Part shown: one piece after another, positions 1 to 7,703 of the stretch
How positions within the stretch are numbered: position 1 is the first letter of the stretch
How the letters are laid out: every line of letters begins with the position of its first letter
NCBI GenBank assembly: GCA_023131935.1
Contig: JAGLYY010000143.1
Coordinates: forward strand, 1 to 18,413
Source: Spirochaetales bacterium
GTDB lineage: Bacteria; Spirochaetota; Spirochaetia; JAGLYY01
Direction: 5' to 3'
Length of the DNA: 18,413 nt
Translations under genes and position numbers: made by a program
The notes under the pieces: generated by a model
Seen by the model: the letters and a program-made list of their open reading frames with translations, nothing else
Database searches by the model: none
What the model was told of the DNA's origin: nothing

Positions 1-114
1 GGGATTAATATTGGGGTTAGACTGGAGTCGGCATTGCCCGCCTGCGCTGCTATGTATCATCCGCTGTCCGGTCGCTCATGATTTCCGCGACGGGATGGAA
101 CACAATTTTTTCTG
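1..114. other. Left-edge non-coding stretch
   Basis: No open frame with a credible ribosome-binding site begins or ends here. A short leftward frame from about position 60 runs to the window edge but has no recognisable protein character and no clear Shine-Dalgarno sequence. I looked for a purine-type riboswitch ahead of adenine deaminase and saw no obvious conserved core. The stretch is probably intergenic or the extreme end of a gene outside the window. Confidence 0.4.
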
Positions 115-144
115 TTGCAGTTTTCCCGAATCTGGTCTTACAAT
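115..144 (+). promoter_or_regulatory. Likely sigma70-type promoter of adenine deaminase
   Basis: A -35-like TTGCAG (115-120) and a -10-like TACAAT (139-144) are separated by 18 bases. Transcription would start near 151, leaving a leader of about 24 nt. That leader carries the Shine-Dalgarno GAGGTG (161-166) eight bases before the ATG at 175. It is too short for a known purine riboswitch. The call is by consensus match only. Confidence 0.45.
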
Positions 145-174
145 AGTACAATTAATCAGTGAGGTGTCATATTA

Positions 175-1899
175 ATGGATACAAGCGAAAAAATTGCAAT
201 TGCCGCTGGGAGAAAACAAGCTGATCTTGTTCTGAAAAACTGCCGAATCATCGATGTTTTTTCTCATACGATCCTTGAAGCTGATATCGCGATCCACGAA
301 GGTCTCATTCTCGGCATAGGAGTTATTGGAGTTTACAAAGGAGAGCGGGAGATCGAACTCCAGGGGAAATATGTGGCTCCGGGGCTCATAGACAGCCATG
401 TCCATATCGAATCTTCTCTCTGTGTCCCCGGTGAATTCGCTCATCTTGTTATACCCCGGGGAACCACAACCGTTGTGGCTGACCCCCATGAAATCGCAAA
501 CGTTCTGGGAGAGAGGGGGATCAGGTTTATTCTGAATTCCAGTCAGGGTCTTCCCCTTACCGTGTGGCTGATGCTTCCTTCATGTGTCCCGGCAACCTCC
601 TTTGAACATTCCGGAGCGGTCCTTTCCGCGAAAGACCTGGAACCCCTCACCTCCTGCCCGGGGGTCCTCGGTCTTGGGGAGGTAATGGATTTTAACGCTG
701 TTATCAGGGGAGATAAAGGGGTTCTCGATAAACTTGAAGTTGCCATGAGCAGAGGGATGCCGATTGACGGTCACAGCCCTTTATTAAGGGGACAGGGATT
801 GAACGCTTATGTGGCAGGTGGTATTTCCACAGATCATGAATGCTCAATCCCCGAAGAAATGGAAGAACGCCTCCGCCTGGGGATGCGGATTCTTATCCGG
901 GAGGGTTCATCTGCCAGAGATATCAAGTCGCTCATCCCGGCAATCACCCCGGAAAATTCCAGGCGTTGCGCGTTCTGTACCGATGATAAGCAGCCGGCAG
1001 ACATCCTCAACGAGGGGCACATCGATTTTAATATCCGTAAAGCGGTCAACCTTGGGTTAGATCCTGTAACAGCTATCCAGATGGCCACGATAAATGCCGC
1101 GGAAACCTTCGGACTGAAAGGGACCGGGGCTATTGCCATAGGTTATCAGGCAGATCTCATTACTTTCGAAGATTTGAAAGATTTTCGTGTCCAGTCAGTA
1201 TTTAAGGGGGGGGAGTTGGTTGCTGAAAATGGAAAACCTCTCTTTGAGGTCCCCTCACCCGATCTTTCCAACGTTACCGATACGGTCCGGATCGGTCCTC
1301 TTACCCGCGATAACTTTCAACTCCCCCTGAAGTCAACAAAAGCCCATGTTATCTCCCTGAAAAAAGAAAGCCTGATTACTCCGAAGATGGTACGGGAAGT
1401 AGAAGTTGACAGCAAGGGGTTTTTCACCCGTGGGCAGGGAATTGTGAAGATCGCCGTTGTTGAACGTCACAATGGAAGCGGAAGGATCAGCCTCGGCCTC
1501 GTGGAAAACTACGGTTTATCCGGCGGGGCAATCGCCACCACCATTGCCCACGATTCCCATAACCTCATTATTGCCGGAGACTGTGATGAAGATATGTTCA
1601 GGGCGGCAGAGGAACTTACCAGAGTCGGCGGTGGTCTAACCATCTGTATAAAAGGGGAAATCCTCGCGACGCTTCCCCTTCCTGTCGCCGGGCTTATGTC
1701 AGACCGGTCAGGGAAAGAGGTTGCCCTGGAAATGGGGAAAATCAACCGCATAGCCCGGGAAAAACTCGGGATTCCAGAGGGGATAGAACCCTTTATAACC
1801 CTGTCGTTCCTCGCCCTGCCGGTGATACCGGAGCTGAAGCTTACCGATATGGGGCTCTTTGATGTTGTGCAGTCAAAGTTTATCGATATTTCGGTTTAG
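175..1899 (+). CDS. ade: Adenine deaminase (amidohydrolase superfamily)
   Basis: This cytosolic metalloenzyme hydrolyses adenine to hypoxanthine and ammonia in purine salvage. At 574 aa it has the usual length for the bacterial Ade/YerA family. Visible metal and active-site motifs are GLIDSHVHIESS (residues 70-81), DPHEIANV (103-110), GEVMD (168-172), DGHSP (198-202), STDHE (218-222) and CTDD (268-271), in the family order. The C-terminal third is the Ade-specific domain with the GLVENYGLSGGAIATT stretch. There is no signal peptide. The ATG at 175 follows GAGGTG at eight bases and a plausible promoter. The gene stands alone: the next gene is convergent, so it is probably monocistronic. Family assignment is secure; activity on other aminopurines cannot be excluded. 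Confidence 0.95.
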   Translation: MDTSEKIAIAAGRKQADLVLKNCRIIDVFSHTILEADIAIHEGLILGIGVIGVYKGEREIELQGKYVAPGLIDSHVHIESSLCVPGEFAHLVIPRGTTTVVADPHEIANVLGERGIRFILNSSQGLPLTVWLMLPSCVPATSFEHSGAVLSAKDLEPLTSCPGVLGLGEVMDFNAVIRGDKGVLDKLEVAMSRGMPIDGHSPLLRGQGLNAYVAGGISTDHECSIPEEMEERLRLGMRILIREGSSARDIKSLIPAITPENSRRCAFCTDDKQPADILNEGHIDFNIRKAVNLGLDPVTAIQMATINAAETFGLKGTGAIAIGYQADLITFEDLKDFRVQSVFKGGELVAENGKPLFEVPSPDLSNVTDTVRIGPLTRDNFQLPLKSTKAHVISLKKESLITPKMVREVEVDSKGFFTRGQGIVKIAVVERHNGSGRISLGLVENYGLSGGAIATTIAHDSHNLIIAGDCDEDMFRAAEELTRVGGGLTICIKGEILATLPLPVAGLMSDRSGKEVALEMGKINRIAREKLGIPEGIEPFITLSFLALPVIPELKLTDMGLFDVVQSKFIDISV

Positions 1900-1939
1900 G
1901 GAAACACGCAATAGTGTTATAGAGAACCTGAATCCAGTA

Positions 1940-2146
1940 TCAGACTTTCATGGGGCTTGAAATAACGAAACGGTAATACTGTTCAAACTGATCAACAGGC
2001 ATTGGCTTCGCGATAGCCACCGCGAATCCTTTCGAAGGTTTAGCTGTCCGTACCTCATCGAGGAGGGAGGGGAGTTCATGATCAAGCCTGAAATGATTGG
2101 GAAGTCCGCTTTTTTTATGGATCGAAAGGTGTTCAGGACGGTAACT
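1940..2146 (-). pseudogene. Coding-looking remnant in frame behind the beta-glucosidase stop
   Basis: Directly after the TGA of the GH1 gene (2147-2149, minus strand) the same frame stays open for 68 codons to a TGA at 1940-1942. The encoded residues look protein-like and end in an aromatic, charged segment containing FEQYYRFVISSPMKV. I see no ATG, GTG or TTG with a ribosome-binding site that would start an independent gene. It may be the 3' end of a lost gene, a former C-terminal extension of GH1 cut by a nonsense mutation, or chance. GH1 itself already has full family length, which favours a remnant of a separate gene. I do not recognise the family. Confidence 0.3.
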
Positions 2147-3526
2147 TCAGCCCAGATTGTTTTTTATCAGCTCCCGGTACCAATAGCCGCTGTCTTTTAT
2201 CACCCTGTCCTGAGTCTCATGATCAACATAAACGATCCCAAACCGTTTTCGAAACCCCTCAGCCCACTCAAAGTTGTCAATAAGAGACCAGACGAAATAA
2301 CCGCGGATGTCCGCCCCCTCCCGGATAGCTATACTGACCTGATTCAGATAGCCCTTAAGAAAGTTCACCCGATGTTCATCGTGAACCCGGGCTTTGGTCA
2401 GGGTATCTTCAAAGGCGGCACCATTTTCGGTGATATATATCGGTGGATTACCGTATTCATCCTTCATGATGGTGAGAACTTCATGCAGCCCTTCCGGATA
2501 AACCTCCCAGCCCATGCTGGTATACCGGACCCCGTTTATTTCATAATCCCCTTCAATCTCCCTCCCTTCAACAAGGTTTCTGCCGCCGATATCAGCATGG
2601 ATAATCGGGACCTTCCAGTCCCAGGAAGCAAAATCTCTGCTGTAGTTATTAATACCGACAAAATCAATGGGAGCCGATATCAATTCCATGTCACCAGGTC
2701 TTACCTCCGGACGAAAGAGCAGGGCCTTCTTCCAGAGAGGCTGTGGATTCCTTCCCTTCAGAACAGGATCAAAGGTGGTGGAATTCAGGAATTGATTTGC
2801 CAGAAAGGCAGCTTTTTTATCTTTTTCACAAGAAGACCTGGGGTGGACCGGGGTATAACACAAGGTTATTCCCACTTTTCCATCGGGACTAACCTCCCGT
2901 ATCCTTTTTACCGCTTCACCATGGGCAAGGAGCTGATTATGAATAACCTTAAAGAAGGACCTTAACTTTTTTCTTCCCGGGGCATGGATTCCCAGAAGAT
3001 AACCAAAGGCGGCATGCTCCCAGGGCTCATTCAGGGTGATCCAATGTTTTACCCGGTCTCCAAGACGTTTTACCACAATCCCGGTGTAATCGGCAAAAAG
3101 CTGAGCCGCCTCCCGGCTCTCAAACCCGCGGTACTTTTTCCACAGCGCGAGGGGCATGTCCCAATGGTAGAGGGTATAGAAGGGGGTGATGCCCGCCTCC
3201 AGAAGAGCATCGGTCAGCTGTTCGTAAAAATCGAGACCCTTTTCGTTTACCCTGCCCTCCCCTTCAGGAAGAACCCGGGGCCAGGAAATAGAGCCCCGAA
3301 AGGCATGCATCCCCAAAACCTTCATAAGCCCGATATCTTCCCGGTACCGGTGGTAAAAATCGCAGGCAGTGTCAGCATTCTCACCAGTCTTTATTTTTCC
3401 GGGTGTATGACTGAAGTGGTCCCATATTGAGGGGCCCTTCCCATCCTCCTGAAAAGCCCCCTCGATCTGGTATGCCGCGGTCGCGGAGCCAAAAATGAAA
3501 CCCTTCGGAAACTCTGGATATTTCAT
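2147..3526 (-). CDS. GH1 beta-glucosidase / 6-phospho-beta-glycosidase family
   Basis: A retaining glycoside hydrolase of family 1, 459 aa, the usual single-domain length. The N-terminal FPKGFIFGSATAAYQIEGA (residues 6-24) is the GH1 signature with the glycone-binding Gln20. The acid/base Glu167 sits in TLNEPW (164-169), and the nucleophile Glu367 in YITENG (364-369). The late WSLIDNFEWAEGF (413-425) forms the glycone subsite. W-S-L-I-D-N-F-E-W-A-E is typical of beta-glucosidases, whereas 6-phospho-enzymes usually carry a Ser/Lys/Tyr phosphate site here, so an unphosphorylated beta-glucoside substrate is more likely. There is no signal peptide, so the enzyme is cytosolic and would act on imported di- or oligosaccharides. 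The ATG is preceded by an AGAAAGGAAA ribosome-binding site. No sugar transporter or regulator lies next to it. Confidence 0.93.
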   Translation of the reverse strand: MKYPEFPKGFIFGSATAAYQIEGAFQEDGKGPSIWDHFSHTPGKIKTGENADTACDFYHRYREDIGLMKVLGMHAFRGSISWPRVLPEGEGRVNEKGLDFYEQLTDALLEAGITPFYTLYHWDMPLALWKKYRGFESREAAQLFADYTGIVVKRLGDRVKHWITLNEPWEHAAFGYLLGIHAPGRKKLRSFFKVIHNQLLAHGEAVKRIREVSPDGKVGITLCYTPVHPRSSCEKDKKAAFLANQFLNSTTFDPVLKGRNPQPLWKKALLFRPEVRPGDMELISAPIDFVGINNYSRDFASWDWKVPIIHADIGGRNLVEGREIEGDYEINGVRYTSMGWEVYPEGLHEVLTIMKDEYGNPPIYITENGAAFEDTLTKARVHDEHRVNFLKGYLNQVSIAIREGADIRGYFVWSLIDNFEWAEGFRKRFGIVYVDHETQDRVIKDSGYWYRELIKNNLG

Positions 3527-3557
3527 ACAATTTCCTTTCTGCTTATGATACCATGAA

Positions 3558-3648
3558 ATGAGTTTTTACCCGGAAATTCGCATTAAAAAAGGAGATTGTC
3601 TCGTTTGACACTGTCGAAGAAGCAAAGGAATGGGTTATTAAACAGTGA
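3558..3648 (+). pseudogene. Possible frameshifted small-gene remnant upstream of the nitronate monooxygenase gene
   Basis: From an ATG at 3558 one frame reads MSFYPEIRIKKGDCLV and then stops. A second frame is open just after it and reads FDTVEEAKEWVIKQ (3604-3645) to a TGA at 3646-3648. The two halves would join smoothly with one added base, as in a short helical protein tail broken by a frameshift. The amino-acid pattern of the second half (TVEEAKEWV) is convincingly protein-like. Without comparison sequences this is only suggestive, and I cannot name a family. Confidence 0.22.
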
Positions 3649-3659
3649 TAAGGTCAGAC

Positions 3660-3689
3660 TTGATCATTCCAGGCGAATCTGTTTAACTT
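3660..3689 (+). promoter_or_regulatory. Weak candidate promoter for the nitronate monooxygenase-like gene
   Basis: TTGATC (3660-3665) and TAACTT (3684-3689) are 18 bases apart, about 37 bases before the ATG at 3726. The match to consensus is moderate. A better -35 (TTGACA at 3605-3610) has no -10 at the right distance. Confidence 0.25.
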
Positions 3690-3725
3690 GCACAAATCTT
3701 AAGAATTACCAGGGGGGAAATCGTT

Positions 3726-4760
3726 ATGGATAAATCCCGTAAATTGCTCGATAAACTTTTTGCGCGGGGAAGGGAATTCCTCGGGGTTGAATATCCGATC
3801 CTCGGAGGGGCGATGTCCTGGATATCTGAGGCACAGCTCGTTTCCACCATCTCCAACGAGGGGGGATTCGGTGTTCTCGCCGGCGGGAATATGCCGATCG
3901 ATCTTTTCAAGGATGAGATTACCAGGACACTTGATAAAACTGATAAACCCTTCGGTATCAATCTCATCAGTATTGCACCGAATTTCCGAAAACAGCTTGA
4001 TCATGTTCTGGATATCGAATTTCCCTTTATTATCTTTGCCGGAGGACTTCCCCCCAGGGATGCCATTACCAGGGTAAAACAGACCAGCAGTAAAATGCTT
4101 TGCTTCGCACCAACCGTCGGGATCGCGAAGCGGCTTATTAAACTGGGGGTCGACGCCCTGATTATTGAGGGCCACGAAGCGGGGGGGCATATCGGTCCGG
4201 TTTCTACCGCTGTGCTTGCGGAGCAGATCCTGCCTCATGCAAAAGAGGTCCCCGTGTTTGTTGCCGGAGGAGTGGGAAGCGGTCTTTTAATGATTCATTA
4301 TCTCATGATGGGCGCTTCCGGTGTTCAGCTTGGCACCCGGTTCGCCGTTGCTGAAGAATCCATTGCCCATCCCAATTTCAAACAGGCATTCATAAAAGCT
4401 GCGAGTAAAGATGCCATGCCCACCGCTCAGTTTGATCCCCGGGTACCGGTAATTCCGGTCCGCTCAATTACGAACGAGGGGGTAAAAGACTTTACAACTC
4501 TTCAGCTCGGCCTGATTGCCCAAATGGAAAGGGGCACCATGACCCCCCGCGAAGCTGGGGAGAAACTGGAAGAGTTCTGGATCGGCGGGCTTCGAAAGGC
4601 GGTCATCGATGGCGATATCGAGCATGGTTCTCTGATGGCCGGGCAAAGTGTCGGTCTTGTCACTGAAGTAATCTCTGTAAAAGAGGTTATTAGCGATCTT
4701 ATCGAACAGGGTATCCAGGAGGCAGACAGGATCCTGGGACTCGTTGATATTCACGACTGA
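3726..4760 (+). CDS. Nitronate monooxygenase / FabK-like FMN-dependent oxidoreductase
   Basis: A 344-aa TIM-barrel flavoprotein of the 2-nitropropane dioxygenase/FabK superfamily. Recognisable features are the N-terminal YPILGGAMSWIS (23-34) and GGFGVLAGGNM (46-56), the IIEGHEAGGHIG loop (146-157) with the His155 that is catalytic in nitronate monooxygenases, and the FMN phosphate-binding segments VAGGVGSG (179-186) and GASGVQLGTRF (196-206). The family contains enzymes that oxidise alkyl nitronates and others that act as enoyl-ACP reductase II; sequence alone does not decide here. The strong ribosome-binding region AGGGGGGAAA precedes the ATG. It is a single gene with convergent neighbours on both sides. 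No fatty-acid synthesis genes are nearby, which argues mildly against a FabK role. Confidence 0.85.
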   Translation: MDKSRKLLDKLFARGREFLGVEYPILGGAMSWISEAQLVSTISNEGGFGVLAGGNMPIDLFKDEITRTLDKTDKPFGINLISIAPNFRKQLDHVLDIEFPFIIFAGGLPPRDAITRVKQTSSKMLCFAPTVGIAKRLIKLGVDALIIEGHEAGGHIGPVSTAVLAEQILPHAKEVPVFVAGGVGSGLLMIHYLMMGASGVQLGTRFAVAEESIAHPNFKQAFIKAASKDAMPTAQFDPRVPVIPVRSITNEGVKDFTTLQLGLIAQMERGTMTPREAGEKLEEFWIGGLRKAVIDGDIEHGSLMAGQSVGLVTEVISVKEVISDLIEQGIQEADRILGLVDIHD

Positions 4761-4779
4761 TTTGCTTTACCGCAGCAAA
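4761..4779. terminator. Short hairpin between two convergent genes
   Basis: TTTGCT (4761-4766) and AGCAAA (4774-4779) form a six-base stem with a seven-base loop, within the 20-bp gap between the stop codons of the nitronate monooxygenase-like gene and the aldehyde dehydrogenase gene. With A/T at both ends it could act as a weak bidirectional terminator, but no real T tract follows. Confidence 0.35.
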
Positions 4780-4780
4780 A

Positions 4781-6166
4781 TCATTTGCCGAACTTCTTCC
4801 AATATGCTCCGAAAATTTTCTCTGCATCCGGTACAACCGGAGAAATCGGTTTCGATATCCAGGTTACATTGAGAAAATGTTTCCAGGTGATATTCTCTGA
4901 TGTGATGTTGCCTCCCCATGTCCCGCACCCTAAGGTCAGGGAAATGGGCATTCCGTTGTCGTAGTTTCCGCTGTTTCCGAAACTCATGGATTGGTTGACC
5001 ATGATGCGGCTCACCTTCGCCTTCTCTCCGAGTTCGAGGATCCGGTCCTCCCGGGTTGTATGGATCCCGGCGGAATGACCCAGTCCGTTATATGCGGTAA
5101 TTTTGAGTACCTTTTCAATGGCTTCCGGGAACTCTTCATATTTCCAGACCGTTAAGACCACTGAAAGTTTCTCCCCTGAAAAAAGGTCTCCGGCCCCGGT
5201 GATATATCCGGGCACTAACAGGAAGGTGGTCTCCCCGGGAATCTTTATCCCCGCCATTCCGGCAATCCTGCCTGCAGGCTGGCCCACTATCTCTTTGTTC
5301 AGATGCTTTCCATCGGGCCAGATCGTTTTTTCCAACCTGGCTTTTTCCTCCGTGTTACAAAGATACCCGCCGTGAGACTTGAAAGCGGTAAGGGCTTCGT
5401 CGAAAACAGATTCTTGGATAATTACATTGTTCTCGGAAGAGCAGGAGGTAGCGTTATCGAAGGTTTTGCCAAGAAATACCTTCTTCGCCGCCTCTCTGGT
5501 ATCGACAGTCTCATCAATGATAACTGCGGCATTTCCCGGACCTACCCCGTACGCGGGGGTCCCGCTGGAGTAAGCCGCCTTTACCATCGGCCCGCCGCCG
5601 GTGGCGAGTACAAGATCAACCTCCCGCATAAGTTCATTGGTAAGTTCGAGGAAAGGTTCCTCAATCACCTGAAGCAGATCTACCGGAGCTCCAATCTTCT
5701 CAAGCCCCTTTCGCATGAAATCTATGGTGAGTTTCGCTGACCTTTTTGCCCGGGGATGGGGGGCAAAAATTACAGCATTCCGGGTTTTGAGGATATTCAA
5801 GGCGTTTCCCGCCGGGGTGGAGGTGGGGTTTGTTACAGGGGTCAGAGCACCGATAACCCCTACTGGTTTCGCGATTTTGATGAGTCCCTTTCCTGTATCC
5901 TCCTCAATGACACCGCAGGTTTTCAACCCATCGAGATCTCTAAGCCCCCCGAGGATTTTCTTTTTATGTTTTAAGAGTTTATCCTCATAAACCCCTATGG
6001 CGGTCTCTTCGGCGGCAAGCTTCGCGCAGGCAATCGCGCTTTCATCCTTTACAACCTCCCACCCCGCGGCAGCAACCATCTCATCAACTTTTTCCTGTGG
6101 CCAGTAAGCAATAATCGCCTGGGCATCCCTGGCTTTTTTCATCATTTCCTGCAGGTTTACTGCCAT
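4781..6166 (-). CDS. Acylating aldehyde dehydrogenase, sulfoacetaldehyde dehydrogenase (SauS)-like
   Basis: A CoA-dependent aldehyde dehydrogenase predicted to convert an aldehyde, NAD(P)+ and CoA to an acyl-CoA. With the start chosen here it is 461 aa. A frame five codons longer exists, but the GAAGGAGG ribosome-binding site lies just before the internal ATG at 6164-6166, so that ATG is preferred. The Rossmann entry reads KPVGVIGALTPVTNP and the substrate loop SSGTPAYGVGPGN. The catalytic Cys242 lies in FDNATSCSSEN. The SCSSEN context matches my recollection of the SauS family of acylating sulfoacetaldehyde dehydrogenases and differs from the ICASEQ of AdhE/SucD and the PCIAEK of EutE/PduP. 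It is the second gene of a leftward operon, 22 bp behind the aminotransferase that would supply its aldehyde. Exact substrate (sulfoacetaldehyde, succinate semialdehyde or other) is inferred only. Confidence 0.82.
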   Translation of the reverse strand: MAVNLQEMMKKARDAQAIIAYWPQEKVDEMVAAAGWEVVKDESAIACAKLAAEETAIGVYEDKLLKHKKKILGGLRDLDGLKTCGVIEEDTGKGLIKIAKPVGVIGALTPVTNPTSTPAGNALNILKTRNAVIFAPHPRAKRSAKLTIDFMRKGLEKIGAPVDLLQVIEEPFLELTNELMREVDLVLATGGGPMVKAAYSSGTPAYGVGPGNAAVIIDETVDTREAAKKVFLGKTFDNATSCSSENNVIIQESVFDEALTAFKSHGGYLCNTEEKARLEKTIWPDGKHLNKEIVGQPAGRIAGMAGIKIPGETTFLLVPGYITGAGDLFSGEKLSVVLTVWKYEEFPEAIEKVLKITAYNGLGHSAGIHTTREDRILELGEKAKVSRIMVNQSMSFGNSGNYDNGMPISLTLGCGTWGGNITSENITWKHFLNVTWISKPISPVVPDAEKIFGAYWKKFGK

Positions 6167-6171
6167 GGTTT

Positions 6172-6179
6172 CCTCCTTC
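6172..6179 (-). promoter_or_regulatory. Ribosome-binding site that fixes the aldehyde dehydrogenase start
   Basis: Read leftward, GAAGGAGG stands five bases before the ATG at 6164-6166. The ATG five codons upstream, at 6179-6181, overlaps this site and has no Shine-Dalgarno sequence of its own. Confidence 0.7.
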
Positions 6180-6188
6180 AACCATCCA

Positions 6189-7517
6189 TCAACCGATGAG
6201 AGAATCGGTGTATTCGAGGGCTTTATCTATAATACTTATCGATTCATCAAGTTGTTCCTGTGTGATAGACAAAGGGGGAGACATGAAGATAAAGTCCCAC
6301 TTGGCAAAGAGGGTAAGTCCCATTTCCGCCATCCGCCGTGTAAGTTCTACTGAAACATTACGCTCTGAATCGGCGAACCCCGCCAGGGGCGCCTTTGTTT
6401 TTTTATCGCTGGTAAGTTCGATGGTTCCCCAGAGCCCCTTGTTTCGTACGTCCCCGACTGAAGGATGTTTTTCCTTCAATTCCTCAAGGCGGGTGGCAAA
6501 ACGTTCTCCGAGGATCCGGGAATTTTCAATCAGTTTATCCTTTTTATAAACCTCGATATTCGCTATCCCGGCAGCACAAGCCAGGGCGTGTCCACCATAA
6601 GTCAATCCACCGACAAAAGGATGGTCCTGGAAATGGTCCCAGAGTTTCTTATTCCAGACCATGGCGCCCAGGGGCACATATCCACTGGTGAGCCCCTTCG
6701 CTGTAGTAATGATGTCGGGAACAACATCGAAATGTTCAATACCGAACCACTTCCCGCTCCGGCCCCAACCTGCCATCACTTCATCGGATACAAGGAGAAT
6801 CCCGTTATCCTCACAGATCTCCTTGACCCCCCGGACGTAGTTTTTCGGCGGAATAATGATGCCGTTGGTACCGACTATAGGCTCCATAAAAATCGCGGCA
6901 ATGGTCTTTGGTCCATCGAGCATGATCTGGGTTTTAAGGACTTCCAGCGTACGGCGGCCGCACTCTTCAGGATCATCCTGACTCCCGAAGGGGTCCCGGT
7001 AGGGATAGGGCCCGAAATAGTGAACAACCCCGGGAATCCCCGGTTCCGCGGACCATCGTCTCGGATCACCGGTAAGGGTTATTGCTCCCGCTGTCGCGCC
7101 ATGGTATCCCCGCCAACGGGCATACATCTTATTTCTTCCGGTATAGAGCCGGGCGGCTTTAATGGCATTTTCCACAGCCTCCGCACCCCCGTTGGTGTAA
7201 AAGACATAATCCAGGTCCCCCGGGGTTACTTCGGAAATCATCTCCGCAAGCCTGGCCTTTGGTTCAGTTCCGAACATGGGCCCCACGTAACAGACTTTAT
7301 CCATCTGCTTTTCCATGGCACGGAGGACATGCTTGTTTCCATGGCCGATATTGATACATAAGAGTCCCGCGGCAAAATCGATATACCGTTTGCCATCAAC
7401 ATCCCACTGGTAAATCCCTTCGGCGTGGTCCATGATGACAGGTTTCACGCCTCCCTGGGCTTTCCATGAGTAAATTACATGTTGACGGTCGAGATCCTGC
7501 AGTTCCTTCATGTTCAT
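6189..7517 (-). CDS. Class III PLP aminotransferase, taurine:pyruvate aminotransferase-like
   Basis: A fold-type I, class III (omega-amino acid) aminotransferase of 442 aa. PLP-site features in order are TNGGAEAVENAIKAAR (108-123), the aromatic-His YHGAT (138-142), MEPIVG (211-216), SDEVMAGWGRSG (244-255) with PLP-binding Asp245, and the Schiff-base Lys274 in TTAKGLTSGYVPLGA. The N-terminal HSW-like IYSWKAQ and the DHAEG segment recall the taurine:pyruvate aminotransferase (Tpa) group, but the family also includes beta-alanine, GABA and putrescine enzymes. It is the first gene of the leftward operon with the acylating aldehyde dehydrogenase, a pairing that suggests amino acid to aldehyde to acyl-CoA. 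The ATG at 7515-7517 follows AAGGGG at eight bases; a second ATG two codons later is the alternative. Confidence 0.85.
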   Translation of the reverse strand: MNMKELQDLDRQHVIYSWKAQGGVKPVIMDHAEGIYQWDVDGKRYIDFAAGLLCINIGHGNKHVLRAMEKQMDKVCYVGPMFGTEPKARLAEMISEVTPGDLDYVFYTNGGAEAVENAIKAARLYTGRNKMYARWRGYHGATAGAITLTGDPRRWSAEPGIPGVVHYFGPYPYRDPFGSQDDPEECGRRTLEVLKTQIMLDGPKTIAAIFMEPIVGTNGIIIPPKNYVRGVKEICEDNGILLVSDEVMAGWGRSGKWFGIEHFDVVPDIITTAKGLTSGYVPLGAMVWNKKLWDHFQDHPFVGGLTYGGHALACAAGIANIEVYKKDKLIENSRILGERFATRLEELKEKHPSVGDVRNKGLWGTIELTSDKKTKAPLAGFADSERNVSVELTRRMAEMGLTLFAKWDFIFMSPPLSITQEQLDESISIIDKALEYTDSLIG

Positions 7518-7541
7518 CGCGTTTCCCCTTAGTTTGCCTGT

Positions 7542-7571
7542 ATTGTATGTCCCGCTGAATTACAGGGTCAA
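7542..7571 (-). promoter_or_regulatory. Promoter of the aminotransferase-aldehyde dehydrogenase operon
   Basis: On the minus strand TTGACC (7566-7571) and TACAAT (7542-7547) are 18 bases apart, a good sigma70 match, 24 bases before the aminotransferase ATG. It lies in the divergent gap to the CoA-transferase genes, so one regulator could control both directions. No clear operator palindrome is visible. Confidence 0.55.
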
Positions 7572-7588
7572 GGTTTCCGTTCTGTTAT

Positions 7589-7617
7589 TTTCCGGTGGCG
7601 CTGTCCCTGTTTATAGT
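7589..7617 (+). promoter_or_regulatory. Tentative promoter of the CoA-transferase/fumarase operon
   Basis: A good -10-like TATAGT (7612-7617) has only a poor -35 (TTTCCG, 7589-7594) at 17 bases, which may mean an activator is needed. It lies about 87 bases before the chosen CoA-transferase start. Confidence 0.3.
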
Positions 7618-7691
7618 ATACACTGATCTCAAATACCAACTATCAAGTTTTTACATTGAAATTACCGGGCACCTTTAACCCGGCGATGTGT

Positions 7692-7698
7692 AAAGGAG
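7692..7698 (+). promoter_or_regulatory. Ribosome-binding site that fixes the CoA-transferase A start
   Basis: AAAGGAG stands five bases before the ATG at 7704. The open frame extends 16 codons further upstream to a TTG at 7656, but that has no Shine-Dalgarno sequence, and the family's N-terminus matches the ATG start. Confidence 0.75.
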
Positions 7699-7703
7699 AC
7701 TTT

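Noticed and set aside
1..174. Purine riboswitch ahead of adenine deaminase
   Set aside because: The leader after the predicted promoter is only about 24 nt, and I could not see the conserved purine-riboswitch junction or loops further upstream.
2078..2965. Long rightward open frame of 295 codons
   Set aside because: It lies almost wholly antisense to the GH1 gene, which has complete catalytic motifs. Its translation has no recognisable domain and is a shadow of GH1 codon use.
6465..7361. Rightward open frame of 298 codons
   Set aside because: Antisense shadow of the aminotransferase gene, which shows full PLP-site motifs. The antisense product is rich in Pro, Gly and Arg with no domain.
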